The position numbers and the translations under genes are program-made. A stretch of 64,000 bases of DNA from Larus michahellis (Eukaryota > Chordata > Aves > Charadriiformes > Laridae). The stretch spans positions 5,535,001 through 5,599,000 of the forward strand of contig NC_133903.1 of NCBI RefSeq assembly GCF_964199755.1, given 5' to 3'. Numbering within the stretch: the stretch's first letter is position 1; every line of letters starts with the position of its first letter. The notes beneath the pieces are model-generated. The model was not told where the DNA came from. It ran no database searches and worked only from the letters and a program-made list of their open reading frames with translations. Below, one piece after another: positions 47,201 to 57,300 of this stretch.

Positions 47201-50049
47201 CCAGCATCACGCCGGGCTGGGGCTGGCTGCTGGGCACGGCCGCCAGCTCCTCCTTGACACCCGGGGTCGGTGCCGGCAGGAGTGGGGCTGGGGGCTGCGG
47301 GGCGAAGGCTGCCATCCCGGGGGGCCCCGGGTAGTTGCTGCCGGTGGGGGCGGCGGGGGGAGTCTTGCTGGGCCCCAGGTAGGTGCCGAGGGTGGCCGGT
47401 GGTGGGGGGAGCCCCGGGGGCACGGCGCTGTCAGGGGCACCGAACGGTGAATCAAACAGTCCCGAGAAGTCATTGTCCGGCGTGTTGATCAGCTGGAGCA
47501 TGTCTGCAAAACAGCCCCGCCCCCCCCACGCCGTCAGCAGCTGCCCCGGCCCCGCACCTCCCAAGGGGCCCCCAAAGCCCCAGGGGTCCCCGGGCTGGCC
47601 CCATGCTGCCCACCCCAACTCAGCACTTTGGGGACAAATTCCCCATAACCCAGAGGCAAAACTTCCCCGAGAGCCCAGGAATCCGCTGTGCTCTGCTCCT
47701 GGCAGCCTCCCGGCCACCCTGCCGGTGGGGAAACTGAGGCACGGCGCTCGCAACCGGGGGTGTTGTGGCCTGGCCACCAGCATTCAGAGGTTTCCAGACC
47801 GGTCTGGGGGTGGCAGGGTGAATCTCAGCCTGTTTCTGAGGTCAAGGGGGGCAGAGAGGGGCTTGTGCCAGCTCGTTCATTTATCCCCTGATGGAAACCC
47901 CGACAACCCCCGAAGCAGGGGGTGCTCAGGCAGGGACAGAGGGGTGGCCCACCCGGGATGTCCCAGCCCCCCCGTGCCAGACGTGCCTGCCCATGGCACC
48001 CCCCGGGGAGAGACGTGGGTGCCCCGCGATGTCCCAGCGCCGGGCAGGGAGGAGGCACCGGGATATTTTAAAGCCATGTTCTCGCCTCCTCCCCGCCGCT
48101 GCCCGCGCCAGGCCTGGAGCGAGGCCGGCGATGGGGTGATGCGACTCCGCCAATCGCCGCCCGCCGCCCCCAGACAGCCCCGCGGCCGAGCCAAGGTGAG
48201 CCCGGCAGCCGGTTACTCGCGGGCACCCTGCCGTAACCCGCCCGCGGTTACTCGGGGTCAGCCACCGTTAACCCCTTCGCCCGGTGTCCCCTCGTCCCCC
48301 CTGCCCAGCCCCACATCCGTCCAGCCCGCTGTGATGCGCCACACTCGATGTCCAGCGTCCGGAGGGGACACCCTGCAAGGACCGGGGTCTTCGCGCAGCC
48401 CCGTTTCCCCCCAAAGACATCCAGCCCCTCCCTGCGCTTGGGGGTTTCCTCCTGGGGGGCTCTAAACCTAACCCCCTCCCTGCTCAAGAGACCCCCAGGC
48501 TCCCCCGTGATCCAGGGGCAAGAGAACAAAGTCTGGGGGTGCAGAGAGGGGGTGCTCCCTCCTGGCCCCCCCTTCCTGCTGCCCAGCCCCGGGGGTGGGT
48601 ACGGCTCCTCCAGCCGCCCGTATCCACCAGATATTTCTGTCCTGTGGCACCTGCTGCCACCTGTGCCATCAGCACAACAGGGGCACCCAACGGTGCCACG
48701 GCTGCCCCCACTCTGCTGCTCTGGGACGTGGGAGCCCGTGGGGCAGAGCCACACGGCTGTGGGTCCCGGCAGGTCCCAGCACCCACACCCCTGGATGTGC
48801 ATCCCACAGTCACCCCCCCGGGTGGGCAGAAGGACAAGGGACGGCTGTAGGCACCCGGGGACCAGTGGCAAACCCACAGCACGTGGATTGTCAGGCTACG
48901 TGGGGGAGCCGTGGGGCACGGGGTGGCACAGATGGCCGTGACGCAAAGGAGCGTGGCAAAACCCCACGGCGGGACACCCTCACCCCTGGCCGAGGGCCAG
49001 GGAACCCGATTTTTGGCTAAAACCGCGGCAACGCTGCACCCAGCGCCGCCAAGACCTCGGTGGCACGGTGGTGGGGAGCGGGTCCCCTTGGGGAGCGGGT
49101 CCCCCCGGTGGCATCCGCGCCCCCCGGACCCCCAGCTCGGCGGGGAGGTGGGTGCTGAGGGGTCCCACCCCCAGGGACGCTCCGTTCGGCCGCGGGGCCG
49201 GTGTGGAGCCTCCCCCCCCCCTCCCCGCCCCCATGCCGGTTGGGCGGCTCGGGGAACCCAGGCGTCCTGGAGGGAATGACCGGGAGTAACCCCGCCGGTG
49301 ACGTCACTAAGGGGGTGGGGCTACAGACGACACGATGCTGCCGCCGGCGGGGGCCCCGTCGGGGCTGTCCCGGCACCAGCACCTCCAGCCCGGGGTCCCG
49401 CTGTCCTGCTCCCCCTCGGGACCCTGCTTGTCCCCGAGCCCCCCCCCGCCACGAACCGGCCCCCGGTAACGGAGCAAGCCCGAACGGCCCGGCCCTGCCC
49501 CGACTCCGCGCTCCAGAGCAGCTCGGTGTTCCCCCCACGCCGGGTCCGGCACCGAGCCCGGTGTCTCTCCGGTTGTGCCCCGGCCGCGCACCGAGCCCGC
49601 ACCGAGCCCGTTCCTCCGGCCATGCACCGAGCCCGGCTGTGCACCGAGCCCCGGCTATGCACCGAACCCGCTCCCGCCGGCCATATACCGAGCCCCGGTT
49701 GCGCATTGAGCTCGCCGCCCCGGCCGTGTCCCGGTCCCCGGTTCCCTGACCGTGCACCGAGCCTGATCTCCCCAGCTCCGGCCATGCACCGAGCCCGGTC
49801 CTGGCCATGCACCGAGCCCGGCTACCGCACCGAGCCCGGTCCCCCGGCCACGCACCGAGCGCCGGTTCTGCCCCCAGCCCGGCCCCGGCCATGCACCGAG
49901 CCCCGGTTCTGCCCCGCTCGCCGCTGCCCGGGTCGGGACGCACCGTCGATGTCGCTGAGCAGGGCCGTGTCGATGTCGCTGGCCCCGGAGAGGCCGAGGG
50001 ACGGCGCCAGCCCCTCCAGGGCCGCGTCGTCGAAGGCGAGGGAGCTCAT
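41249..50049 (-). CDS. SREBF1: SREBF1, sterol regulatory element-binding protein 1 (1a-type start), complete in 19 exons
   Basis: The exons in transcription order are 50049-49944, 47503-47120, 46948-46779, 46704-46564, 46484-46266, 46178-46064, 45976-45765, 45275-45071, 44545-44361, 44254-43993, 43907-43741, 43642-43474, 43384-43276, 43199-43090, 42992-42860, 42649-42487, 42192-42007, 41912-41801 and 41472-41249. All have GT-AG sites and compatible phases, giving 1123 residues (human SREBP-1a is 1147). The product is an ER membrane protein with a cytosolic bHLH-zipper activator at the N-terminus, a two-helix membrane hairpin and a C-terminal SCAP-binding domain. After transport to the Golgi it is cut by S1P and S2P, and the N-terminus activates fatty-acid and sterol synthesis genes. 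The first exon encodes an acidic start ([14 protein letters not shown], then LLSDID), matching the 1a isoform. Confidence 0.97.
41645..41720. repeat. 12-bp tandem repeat in SREBF1 intron 18
   Basis: About six copies of ggggtgggaaga, followed by two longer copies of a ggggtctcccaccccgtgtc-type unit up to about 41800. Confidence 0.85.
42316..42337 (-). ncRNA. Predicted miR-33-3p arm
   Basis: A 22-base arm opposite the 5p. Its 3' end ATGCAGCCC resembles miR-33b-3p (GTGCAGCCC) rather than miR-33a-3p. Confidence 0.75.
42356..42376 (-). ncRNA. Mature miR-33-5p sequence
   Basis: Identical over 21 bases to vertebrate miR-33a-5p. It differs from mammalian miR-33b-5p at the two bases just after the seed (TA here, CT there). 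Confidence 0.92.
44361..45976 (-). CDS. SREBF1: SREBF1 exons 7-9: phosphodegron and membrane hairpin with protease sites
   Basis: Exon 7 (45765-45976) carries [11 protein letters not shown], the FBW7 phosphodegron conserved in SREBPs, and a Ser-rich acidic stretch. Exon 8 (45071-45275) encodes the first transmembrane helix (about residues 470-490) preceded by DRSR, the S2P-type juxtamembrane signal, and then a short lumenal loop with RRSIM at 507-511, the likely S1P site. Exon 9 (44361-44545) encodes the second helix (about 526-550) and the start of the regulatory domain, [18 protein letters not shown]. Confidence 0.93.
44560..45060. repeat. Degenerate tandem repeat in SREBF1 intron 8
   Basis: Imperfect C/A-rich units of about 20-30 bp around caccccaacagcctccaccc fill nearly the whole intron. 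Confidence 0.65.
45300..45545. repeat. Degenerate tandem repeat in SREBF1 intron 7
   Basis: Short units of the ggcatggggcacaggg type, repeated with variation. Confidence 0.6.
46064..46484 (-). CDS. SREBF1: SREBF1 exons 5-6: bHLH leucine-zipper DNA-binding domain
   Basis: Exon 5 (46266-46484) encodes the basic region and helix-loop-helix (about residues 305-340: [20 protein letters not shown] and onward). Its tyrosine at residue 319, in EKRYR, is the SREBP-specific replacement that allows binding to SRE as well as E-box sites. Exon 6 (46064-46178) encodes the second helix and zipper ([32 protein letters not shown]). Confidence 0.97.
46564..50049 (-). CDS. SREBF1: SREBF1 exons 1-4: acidic activation domain and Pro/Ser/Gln-rich linker
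   Basis: Exon 1 (49944-50049) gives the acidic helix ending DTALLSDID. Exon 2 (47120-47503) continues [20 protein letters not shown] and then becomes Pro/Ala/Ser rich. Exons 3 and 4 (46779-46948, 46564-46704) include PQIQQVP and [20 protein letters not shown], close to mammalian SREBP-1. The junction codon of exons 1 and 2 is G|AC, so any alternative first exon must also end in phase 1 with a G. Exon 1 is separated from exon 2 by a 2.4-kb intron that holds a candidate internal promoter. Confidence 0.95.
48059..48077 (-). CDS. SREBF1: Candidate SREBP-1c-type alternative first exon (six codons plus one base)
   Basis: On the - strand, an ATG at 48077-48075 sits in an excellent start context (AACATGG). 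Six codons (MALKYP) are followed by a G and then GT at 48058-48057. Splicing to exon 2 at 47503 would give MALKYP-DMLQLIN, the same length and phase as the human 1c start MDCTFE-DMLQL. The first residues differ from mammals and the donor (G|GTGCCT) is weak, so this is an inference supported mainly by the promoter-like sites just upstream and the matching phase. Confidence 0.45.
48131..48140 (-). promoter_or_regulatory. Sterol regulatory element of a candidate SREBP-1c promoter
   Basis: On the - strand this reads ATCACCCCAT, differing at one end base from the classic SRE ATCACCCCAC. It is 54 bases upstream of the candidate 1c ATG and 10 bases downstream of a CCAAT box, as in SREBP-responsive promoters. 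Confidence 0.7.
48150..48154 (+). promoter_or_regulatory. CCAAT (NF-Y) box next to the SRE
   Basis: CCAAT on the + strand (ATTGG in the SREBF1 sense). NF-Y is the usual co-activator at SREBP sites, and a GC-rich Sp1-like stretch lies beside it. Confidence 0.6.
48211..48225 (+). promoter_or_regulatory. DR4-type LXR response element, copy 1
   Basis: GGTTAC-tcgc-GGGCA: two nuclear-receptor half sites with a 4-base spacer. In the SREBF1 sense it reads TGCCCGCGAGTAACC, similar to one of the paired LXREs of the mammalian SREBP-1c promoter. Confidence 0.6.
48246..48260 (+). promoter_or_regulatory. DR4-type LXR response element, copy 2
   Basis: GGTTAC-tcgg-GGTCA. In the SREBF1 sense it reads TGACCCCGAGTAACC, very close to the mammalian SREBP-1c LXRE (TGACCnnnAGTAACC). 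It lies 35 bases from the first copy. Confidence 0.7.
49541..49910. repeat. Minisatellite in SREBF1 intron 1 next to exon 1
   Basis: About 15-18 degenerate copies of a roughly 20-bp unit built on ccatgcaccgagcccggt. It ends about 35 bases from the exon 1 donor. Confidence 0.8.
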
Positions 50050-50420
50050 CCCGGCGGCGGCGGCGGCTCCCGGGCTGCGGCGGCTCTAGGAGCGGCGAGG
50101 CCGCCCGCCCGCGCCCGCCATGGCCGCGCTGGCCCGGGCAGAGGGGAGGAAGGGGACGAGCCGCCAAGTTGCTCCCGCGAACCGTGCCCAGACCTGCTAC
50201 CGGGCAGGGGAGGGAGGGAGGGGACGGAGGCGGACCCGCCGCCGCGTCCCGCCCCGCCGCCGCCGCCGCCTCCCCGCCCCGCGGCGCCGGGACCTGCCGC
50301 CCCGCTGCACCGCGCCGGGACCCCCGGCCGGGCCGGCAAGGGACCCCCCGCGGCAGCGGGCAAGGACCTGGTGCAGCAGGAGCGGGGCGGGGAGCAAGGC
50401 AGGCTGCAGCCCCCGAGCAG
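49800..50420 (-). promoter_or_regulatory. SREBF1: CpG-rich promoter region of the SREBP-1a start
   Basis: Dense CpG and GC-box-like sequence surrounds and precedes exon 1. No TATA box is seen. The ATG at 50049-50047 has the context GGGATGA. The transcription start cannot be fixed from sequence. Confidence 0.55.
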
Positions 50421-53400
50421 GGCACCAGTCCCCTGGGGAAGTCGCCGACCCCTGGGGGAGTCATCGACCCCTGGGGATGTCACCGGGCCCTGGGGAGGTC
50501 ACAGAGCCTTGGGGACAGTCACCAACCCTTGGGCACAGGCACCAAATACCTGGGCTGGGCATTAAATACCACTTAGCCCTGGACTGGGGCACACATGGGA
50601 GCAGGCAGGAGGGCTGGTGTGGGGACAAGGTGGTGGCCGTGGCTGCAGAAGTCCCCAGCACCTCGTGGAGGCCACATGCCGGGGTGAGCTTGGGCCACCA
50701 TGTCACCTCTGGAAGCTCCTACGGTTCCTGGCACAGGGGCAGGCTGTGGACATCTGCCTTCCCCCTCCCCGCTCCAGAGCACATCCCAGCACCGCTGCCC
50801 AACCACGGCATGGCCCAGGGTGGGAGAAGTCCCTGTGGTCCCAGTTAGGGGATGCCAAAGGGTCGATGCTGCCCTGTGAGCCCCAGCTCAGCCCACGCAC
50901 CCTCCCAAGTGCTGTGAGCTGTGGGAACCAGGAAAACCACTGGTGCCATTGGGGTCAGCCCCATGGCTGCTCTCGGATGGTGGGTCTCAGCCTGGGGGGG
51001 GGGTCTCTCACCTATGCCCCACAGCGCTGCGTGGTTTGTTTCACCGCTGGGAATAATTTAGCAAAAGAAAATGCGCTGCAACATCATCCCCCTGAAAGTT
51101 CACCCTCTCCTCTTCTGCGCCACCGAGCACAATCTGAGGCTACCTGTGAATTAATTAAACCTGTCTGCCCCATAAAAACATCTCCCCCAGACTCACTGGC
51201 TTCCACGTGGTGGCACGGCGGGCACCCCTGTGCAATATGGGGATCCTCTGCATGGCACAGGGCACCCCGCTGTGACACGGGACTCACCGGGGACCATGCA
51301 GAGCACCCCGTGCCTGCACATGGCGGTGGCAGAGCTGCGGGTGCACAGCCCTGACGGTCCCTCTGCACCCTTGTGCTCACTCGAGCCTCCTCCAGCTGGG
51401 GACATTAACCTATGCCCAAGCTGGGGACGAGCCCAGGGAGTCCTGGCTCAGCTCCGTGCCCATGGCCGGGGCAGCATCACCCGCATGCAGGCCACTGGCA
51501 GCCACACGGATATCTCTCACCCACAGCAAACGCTACTAAAGAAAAACCCTCGAGAGATCCATGACCTGCCGTGGGGTGACGCAGGGGGGCCATGCACTGC
51601 CCCCCACTTTTTTATTCCGGTCACCGGGGAGAAGCCAGGCTCTGTGGCGGTGGGAGGTTTCCCTTCGCTTCCAGGAAAGCCCTTGCAGCAGCCCATGTGC
51701 TGCAGGAGGAGAGGGCAGGTTTCCAGGGCTGGGGAGAAGGATGTGCCCCACGAGGCTTTAGGACAAACGCTGTCACCCACCTTTAACAAGCCACGCGAGA
51801 TCTGGGATACAGCCTTCCCCGTGAGACACGGAGGGGGGAAAACCGCACGCACAAACATGGCTTTATTTTCACACAAGGTGCAGGCAAAGCCAGATTTTGC
51901 AGAGCCCCTTCCCCGATCCCAAGCCTCCCCCCGAGCCGGAGGGTCCGCGTGCCTCGGGGACCCGCACACGATGCTTTCCCCTGCTCCGGGGGGAACCAAA
52001 GCAAACCAGCAGCATCTTCTGTGCGAGGGGGAAGAATCGAGCACCCCGGCAGCTCCGTGGGCCGGAGGTGGGTTTGGAGGCCGATGGATGCCAGGCGGGG
52101 TGGGGCTCCCCGGGGTAAGCTTGGTTGCGGGGTAGGGAAAACCCCGCCTGTAGGACCAGGGCCACGCAGCCAATAAGCGCGGCGGCCCGGAGTGGAGTGA
52201 TTCTGCATCACGGCTCAGGGCCCGCGATTACATCATGTCGGTCCTGCGGGGATGGCAGCGGGGCCACGTGGTTGCTCCGGAGTCGCTGAGACGTTTTTCC
52301 TGAGCCCAGGCTGGGAGGAAACCGCAGGGATGAGAAAGAAAACAAACCGGCCCCGAGATGGTTGGGTTCTGGCCACCGAGCCGGCTGGGCAGGCTCGCGC
52401 GGCTGCAGCGGGTTCGGGCGGGCTGCGTAGGGTTTGCCGGCGGCGTGGAGCATCGCCCCGAGCCGCAGGGGACGTGCCATGCTTCAGCTGCAGAGCCCAG
52501 ACGCGGCAGCCTGCATGGAGCATCCCCCATCCTGCTGCCCCCTCGCTCAGCCGGGTGGGCCCCCCACGAAACGCCGTGCCCAGCCAGACCGCGAGCCCCC
52601 GGGTGTTTCCACTTGCCAGCGCACCTGAACCCTGCGCTGAAAGCAGCCCTGCTTGCCCAGGGCTTCGCTGACATGCCCCGCTCCCGGCCCTCGGCATCCC
52701 TTGTGCTCCGGGGGTTTGTTTTGCTATGGCAGGGCGCGGCGTTAATCATTAATTCGTGTTGCAAACAGATTCAAAGCCTCTTCTCTCCTTCACTACCTGT
52801 GACTTTGTATTGTCAACTGTCCCTTCCTGAGATACAGCCTGGGTAAACACGCAGCAGGGCCCGCTGGCACTCCAGCGTGCTGCGCAGCCCCCGCTCGGGG
52901 TTTATTTACCCCGAGGTGAAATGGGAAAGGCAAACACACGTGGGGTCACTTCCCATTCGCACTGGGATCCAAACTCGGTGCCCGACGCTGACAAGCGGTG
53001 ACAGGCAGCCGGGCCAAGGCTCGGCCCTGCGCCGGGGCTCAGCAGCCGGCGGTGGGGGGCAGCGATCTGCGGAAGCCCCAGCCCGCGCCGGGAGCTTGCA
53101 CGGTCTCTGCGGGAGCCCGGGCAGGTTTGGAGAAGCCCATCAGGGGTCACAAACCCGGGGAAGCCATGCTCGGTTTGGGGATTCAGGTGTCACCAGCAGC
53201 TGGAGGCTGGGGGGGGCACCACTGTGAAATGACCCCCGCGTGCTTGTCCTGCTCTTACACTGTCCCCTTTGGCCCCTGTTGGAGACAGGATTTGGGGTTA
53301 GAGGGATCTTTGCCTCATGCGTTTAACCATGGGGCTGCAGAAGGAGACAATGGCGCAGCCCCCCGGGGAGGCAGCAGACCCCGCTCTGGCAGCCTTCCTC

Positions 53401-54369
53401 CTGCACAGCGCTGGAAATTTATGACCCAGTGCTTTTTGTGTGATTTCTGCTCTTTTTTCCTCACCATTCTCAACAGAGGCAGGCCATGAACCTCCCCGAA
53501 TACATCCAACACAGAGTCAGGCACATGATGAGTGCGATGGTAAACAAGCCGGGGCAAAGCTGGATTTAATGCATGCTAATCTGCAGCTCCAAGGAGGGGA
53601 AACCCATTTTTCAAGCTGTTCCACACACACCCCTTCCCCCAAAGCAGCTTTTAAACCACAGGCCATTAGTTGTGATCTCCACGTGCAAGACGGAGGGCAC
53701 CATTTTGAAAAATCGGTTCGTTTTTGGCCGAAGTAGTGCCACGTCACTTCTCCAGCGTTCCTAGATGGCCGCTCTTCCTTCTCCTCTGCCCATCACAACC
53801 AGCCTCATAAATGAGAACGTTGGGAGTAAATTCCTGGACGATGAGTCAGGAAAAGTCACCCATTGCACGGGCTGGGGACATCACCTGCATTGCAGTGCAC
53901 AACAGCTCCTTACCCGTCACTTTCTAGGTCACCCGGGCAGGTGATCCAAAGTTACTCCCTGAGGACCATCTGGCAAACCCTGCAAGGTGGGCAGGTGTCC
54001 CACCACGCACCAAGGTTGTCACCCGTGTGCCTGTCCGAGGTCAGCCACAAAAGATGCGCCAAAGATTGAGCAGGGAACGAATTTACCAGCAGTGGCAGCA
54101 CCCCACAGTGCACAGCCGAGACCCACGTAAAGACACAAAGAGCGCCTTCCGCTGGGGACAGCCCTTCTCCCGGTGAGAATACCTGGGCCTCTGTCATTTG
54201 GAGGAGACATAGAGGATTCCCAAAAGCCTGCGTCGTGTTTTGATATGCGACCGGCACCCACGGGCAGCCGCAGGCCGTGCGTGTCTCCCTGCTCACTCGT
54301 ACGGCGTGTTCAGGCCGGGCAGTGACGCAGCGAGATGCCACCCGAGAGACAGACGGATGCCACCCTCCA
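50421..54369. other. Intergenic region between SREBF1 and TOM1L2
   Basis: About 4 kb without a gene I recognise. It contains short AT-richer blocks (51040-51180, 52735-52850, 53540-53830) that might be regulatory, an isolated - strand AATAAA at 51862-51867, and a 63-base open segment flanked by splice-like sites at 53477-53539. Confidence 0.6.
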
Positions 54370-57300
54370 GGTCACACTAGTAGTGTATTTATTGGAGTAT
54401 CTCACATGCAGGAACCAAAGTAGAGATGATTTCTGGAGCAAGTTAAACAATGGCAGATTAATACAGTTGTATCGTCCTCAACGTAAACACTTTCTATGTG
54501 AATACAGCAACATTTTAGTGTTGGGTTGCTTTGCTTGTTGTGTATTTTGTTTCTCTTTACATAGTCAATCTCTTTAAACAGTTATGTCCCGCTTCTCCCC
54601 CTACCCCATTCCCAAACAAAAAAATATCCAGTATCTTCAGTAAATAAATATTATCCACTTTTATCTGGAAAGCCTACAGCTGTAATATACAGAGAAGCTA
54701 TTACACAGGTTACATTTGTAGGGTTAACAATAGCTCATAATAACATGTACAGAATGAGGAGCTCGTACTCATAAAAACACAGAGCAGGGTGGGCAGTTTG
54801 GTGTAGGTTTGCCATGGGCTAAAGAGATCCAGCACCCGAGCTCGGCGCGGCTGGAAAGCCACCCGGCTCTTGGTGAAAACGCAACCTCACCTCTCTCCGG
54901 GACGGAGGGTCAACCTCGGCAGGGTGCGGGAGGCTGGGGCTGGCAGCTTGGGGATGGAGCAGGCAGGGACAGCCCGCTCCGGAGGCTGCAGTTTGGGAGG
55001 GATGAGTGGAAGGTGCTGCGTGGGCACCAGCAATGCCCCATGGCGCCTGGCATGGGGATTCCTGTCTCCTCTCCTCTGCTGGTGGGCGAGGGCAGGTGGG
55101 TGCCCCCGGCAGCTGAAGGGTTACCTCCAAGAAGGCTATAAATCCACTCACTGATTGCCTGCTTCATTATTTCCATAAAAATAACTGTTCCGAGCTGTTT
55201 TTTTTTTTTTCCAGGCTCCACAAGCCTTGTGGTTAGCATTGAGGAGGTAAACAATGACTGAGCTGGATGAGGCTGGCCTGGGGATGGAGATAGCACAAGC
55301 AGTTCCCACTCCACAGGACTCCCGGCAGCCGCAAGAGACTTGACAACTCATTGGCTGAAAAAAACTGTTGAAAACGCTGCTGTGTTTGCTCTCCTGGTCT
55401 GCATGTCCTGTCCCCATGGGTGACAGCAGGAGAGCATTGAATACAGAGGAACGGGAACAGGCTGCGTTGGTCGGGGTGCCGGGGAAGCGCGGGCCCAGCT
55501 CCTGCAGCAGCTTACGGAGGGGGACCATCACCCCTGCCCTGGGTCTGGCACCACCGCCCGGATCTGTTCTTCCACCACTGGAGGGAAACATCTCGCCACC
55601 ACAGCCAGCTCTGCCGAGCCCTCCATTTAAAAGTGGAAAACAGCCAACGTATTCCATGAAAAAAGAGCCGAATGAAGTCAAACAAATGGAAACCCCCACT
55701 AAAATCCTTCTTCAGCTTGGAGGTGTAAAAACAGCCCTGGAAATGGCAGGGCTGATTTGATCAGCACATTTCAGAGATGGAGGCTGTGATAATCAGAAGG
55801 GGAAGGGTATGTTGGAGGCTACGAGAAGGTCCTGGTGAGGACCAGTCCCTGCATTTTTGCTGTTGCTTTTAAGAGACACCGTGCTACGTTTTTATGAGCA
55901 ATTCTCCTATGAGCCTTACCTACATACTAAACACCCTAAATGTCTGTACAGCACATTGTTATCTATTACACCTGCCAAAGATGCAGCTGAAATCTACACA
56001 TAACAATTAAAAAACCCGAAAGAATATATTTAAATAGAAACCATTCATTTCTTACATCTCAGCACATGAAGGGTTAACAGAAGAGGTTAAAAAACACACT
56101 GGAAAGAAAATATATCAACAAAATAAATATTTTAACCTAAAATAGGGTATGATTAGAACTTACAAAGGTCCCCAATAATAATTTAGTGTCATTGCATCTC
56201 AAGCTGTGATTCCTAATATGCCTAGAAAGCGTTGGGATGTTATTTCTTAGGGAAAGCGGATCAGGCTGCAGCTCCATCCCCTCTTCTCACAAGCGTCGGA
56301 GCCACACACGTCCTCTGCCCACTTGCACAGGGGAAGCACTCAGAGTGAAAGCGAAGGAAGAATAAATGGAGATGGCGGTCTTCTGAAGTGAAAAACCCCT
56401 TCCCTTTCCCCCAAACAGTTTCCACCGCTCAGGTTTTCTGCAGACCACAAAAGGATGAGGAAGATGAGAGATCCTGATACAGGACATTAGGGAAGCTCTA
56501 GCGTAGCTCTTATATGTGTTAAAGAAGGTTTGGGCCAAACCACCCGTTCTGCCACTCGCTCTGTCCCCTTCGGTGCTTCCAGCCCCTGTGTGCTCAGCCC
56601 GCGAGAGCCATATCTGGTGGATCTGGGGTACAAATTTAATGCGTGGCAGGGCTGCGCTTTCTCCACACCCACCAAGGGTCCCACCAGAAGGACGTTTAGC
56701 CATTGCCAGGCTGAGCACACGCCTCCCAAGGACGGCATCTCCCGAGTGCTGCCCTACTTCCAGCAAAGCCACTGCTTGTGCCGACAGCAACTGCCACCCC
56801 CTGCAAACCGTGCCCTTGCTTTCCAGAGGATAACGCGGGGTGTCAGTGGGGACCACGGAGTGCCTGAGGTTGCAAGCACAGAGGACAGTCCCTTGAGCCG
56901 TGCCAACACACGCTCCTTATCTCCCCTCAGCCCCAGCCTTCTTGTTTCATCTCTTTTCCTCCCCGGCCGGAGGAGCAGTCACTGACAGCTCTGCACGATC
57001 TTCCTGAAAGGGACCAGATTCTCTCTAAAGCAACAACTTGGAAGTCCCAGGAGAGCTTTAGCACGACAGAAAGAAGCAGCTTTAACAGCACACTCCTCCC
57101 CCATCCCCCCTTTTTTGCTGAGGGGTGGGGGAAAAAGGGCCAGCAAATCCACAGCAGTGGGACTCTGCAGGGGGGCTCGGTGACAGCACCGGTGATATCC
57201 TTGCCACTCAGCATCATTTGACAATGTCCCCATGCTTGAGCAATGCGATTATCTCCTCCGGCTTGGCAGGGAAGCTGGATTAACATGCTTAGAATCACCT

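Larger units (their letters stand above)
47504..49943 (-). other. SREBF1 intron 1
   Basis: 2.4 kb between the 1a first exon and exon 2. It contains the candidate 1c promoter and exon (48059-48260) and a minisatellite next to exon 1 (49541-49910). The rest shows no supported gene. Confidence 0.8.

Noticed and set aside
46659-47783. 374-codon - strand ORF
   Set aside because: It combines SREBF1 exons 2 and 3 with the intervening introns. Splice sites at 47120 and 46948 are clear.
49017-50464. Overlapping long ORFs around SREBF1 exon 1
   Set aside because: They come from the minisatellite and CpG-rich promoter. Only the 106-base exon 1 is conserved.
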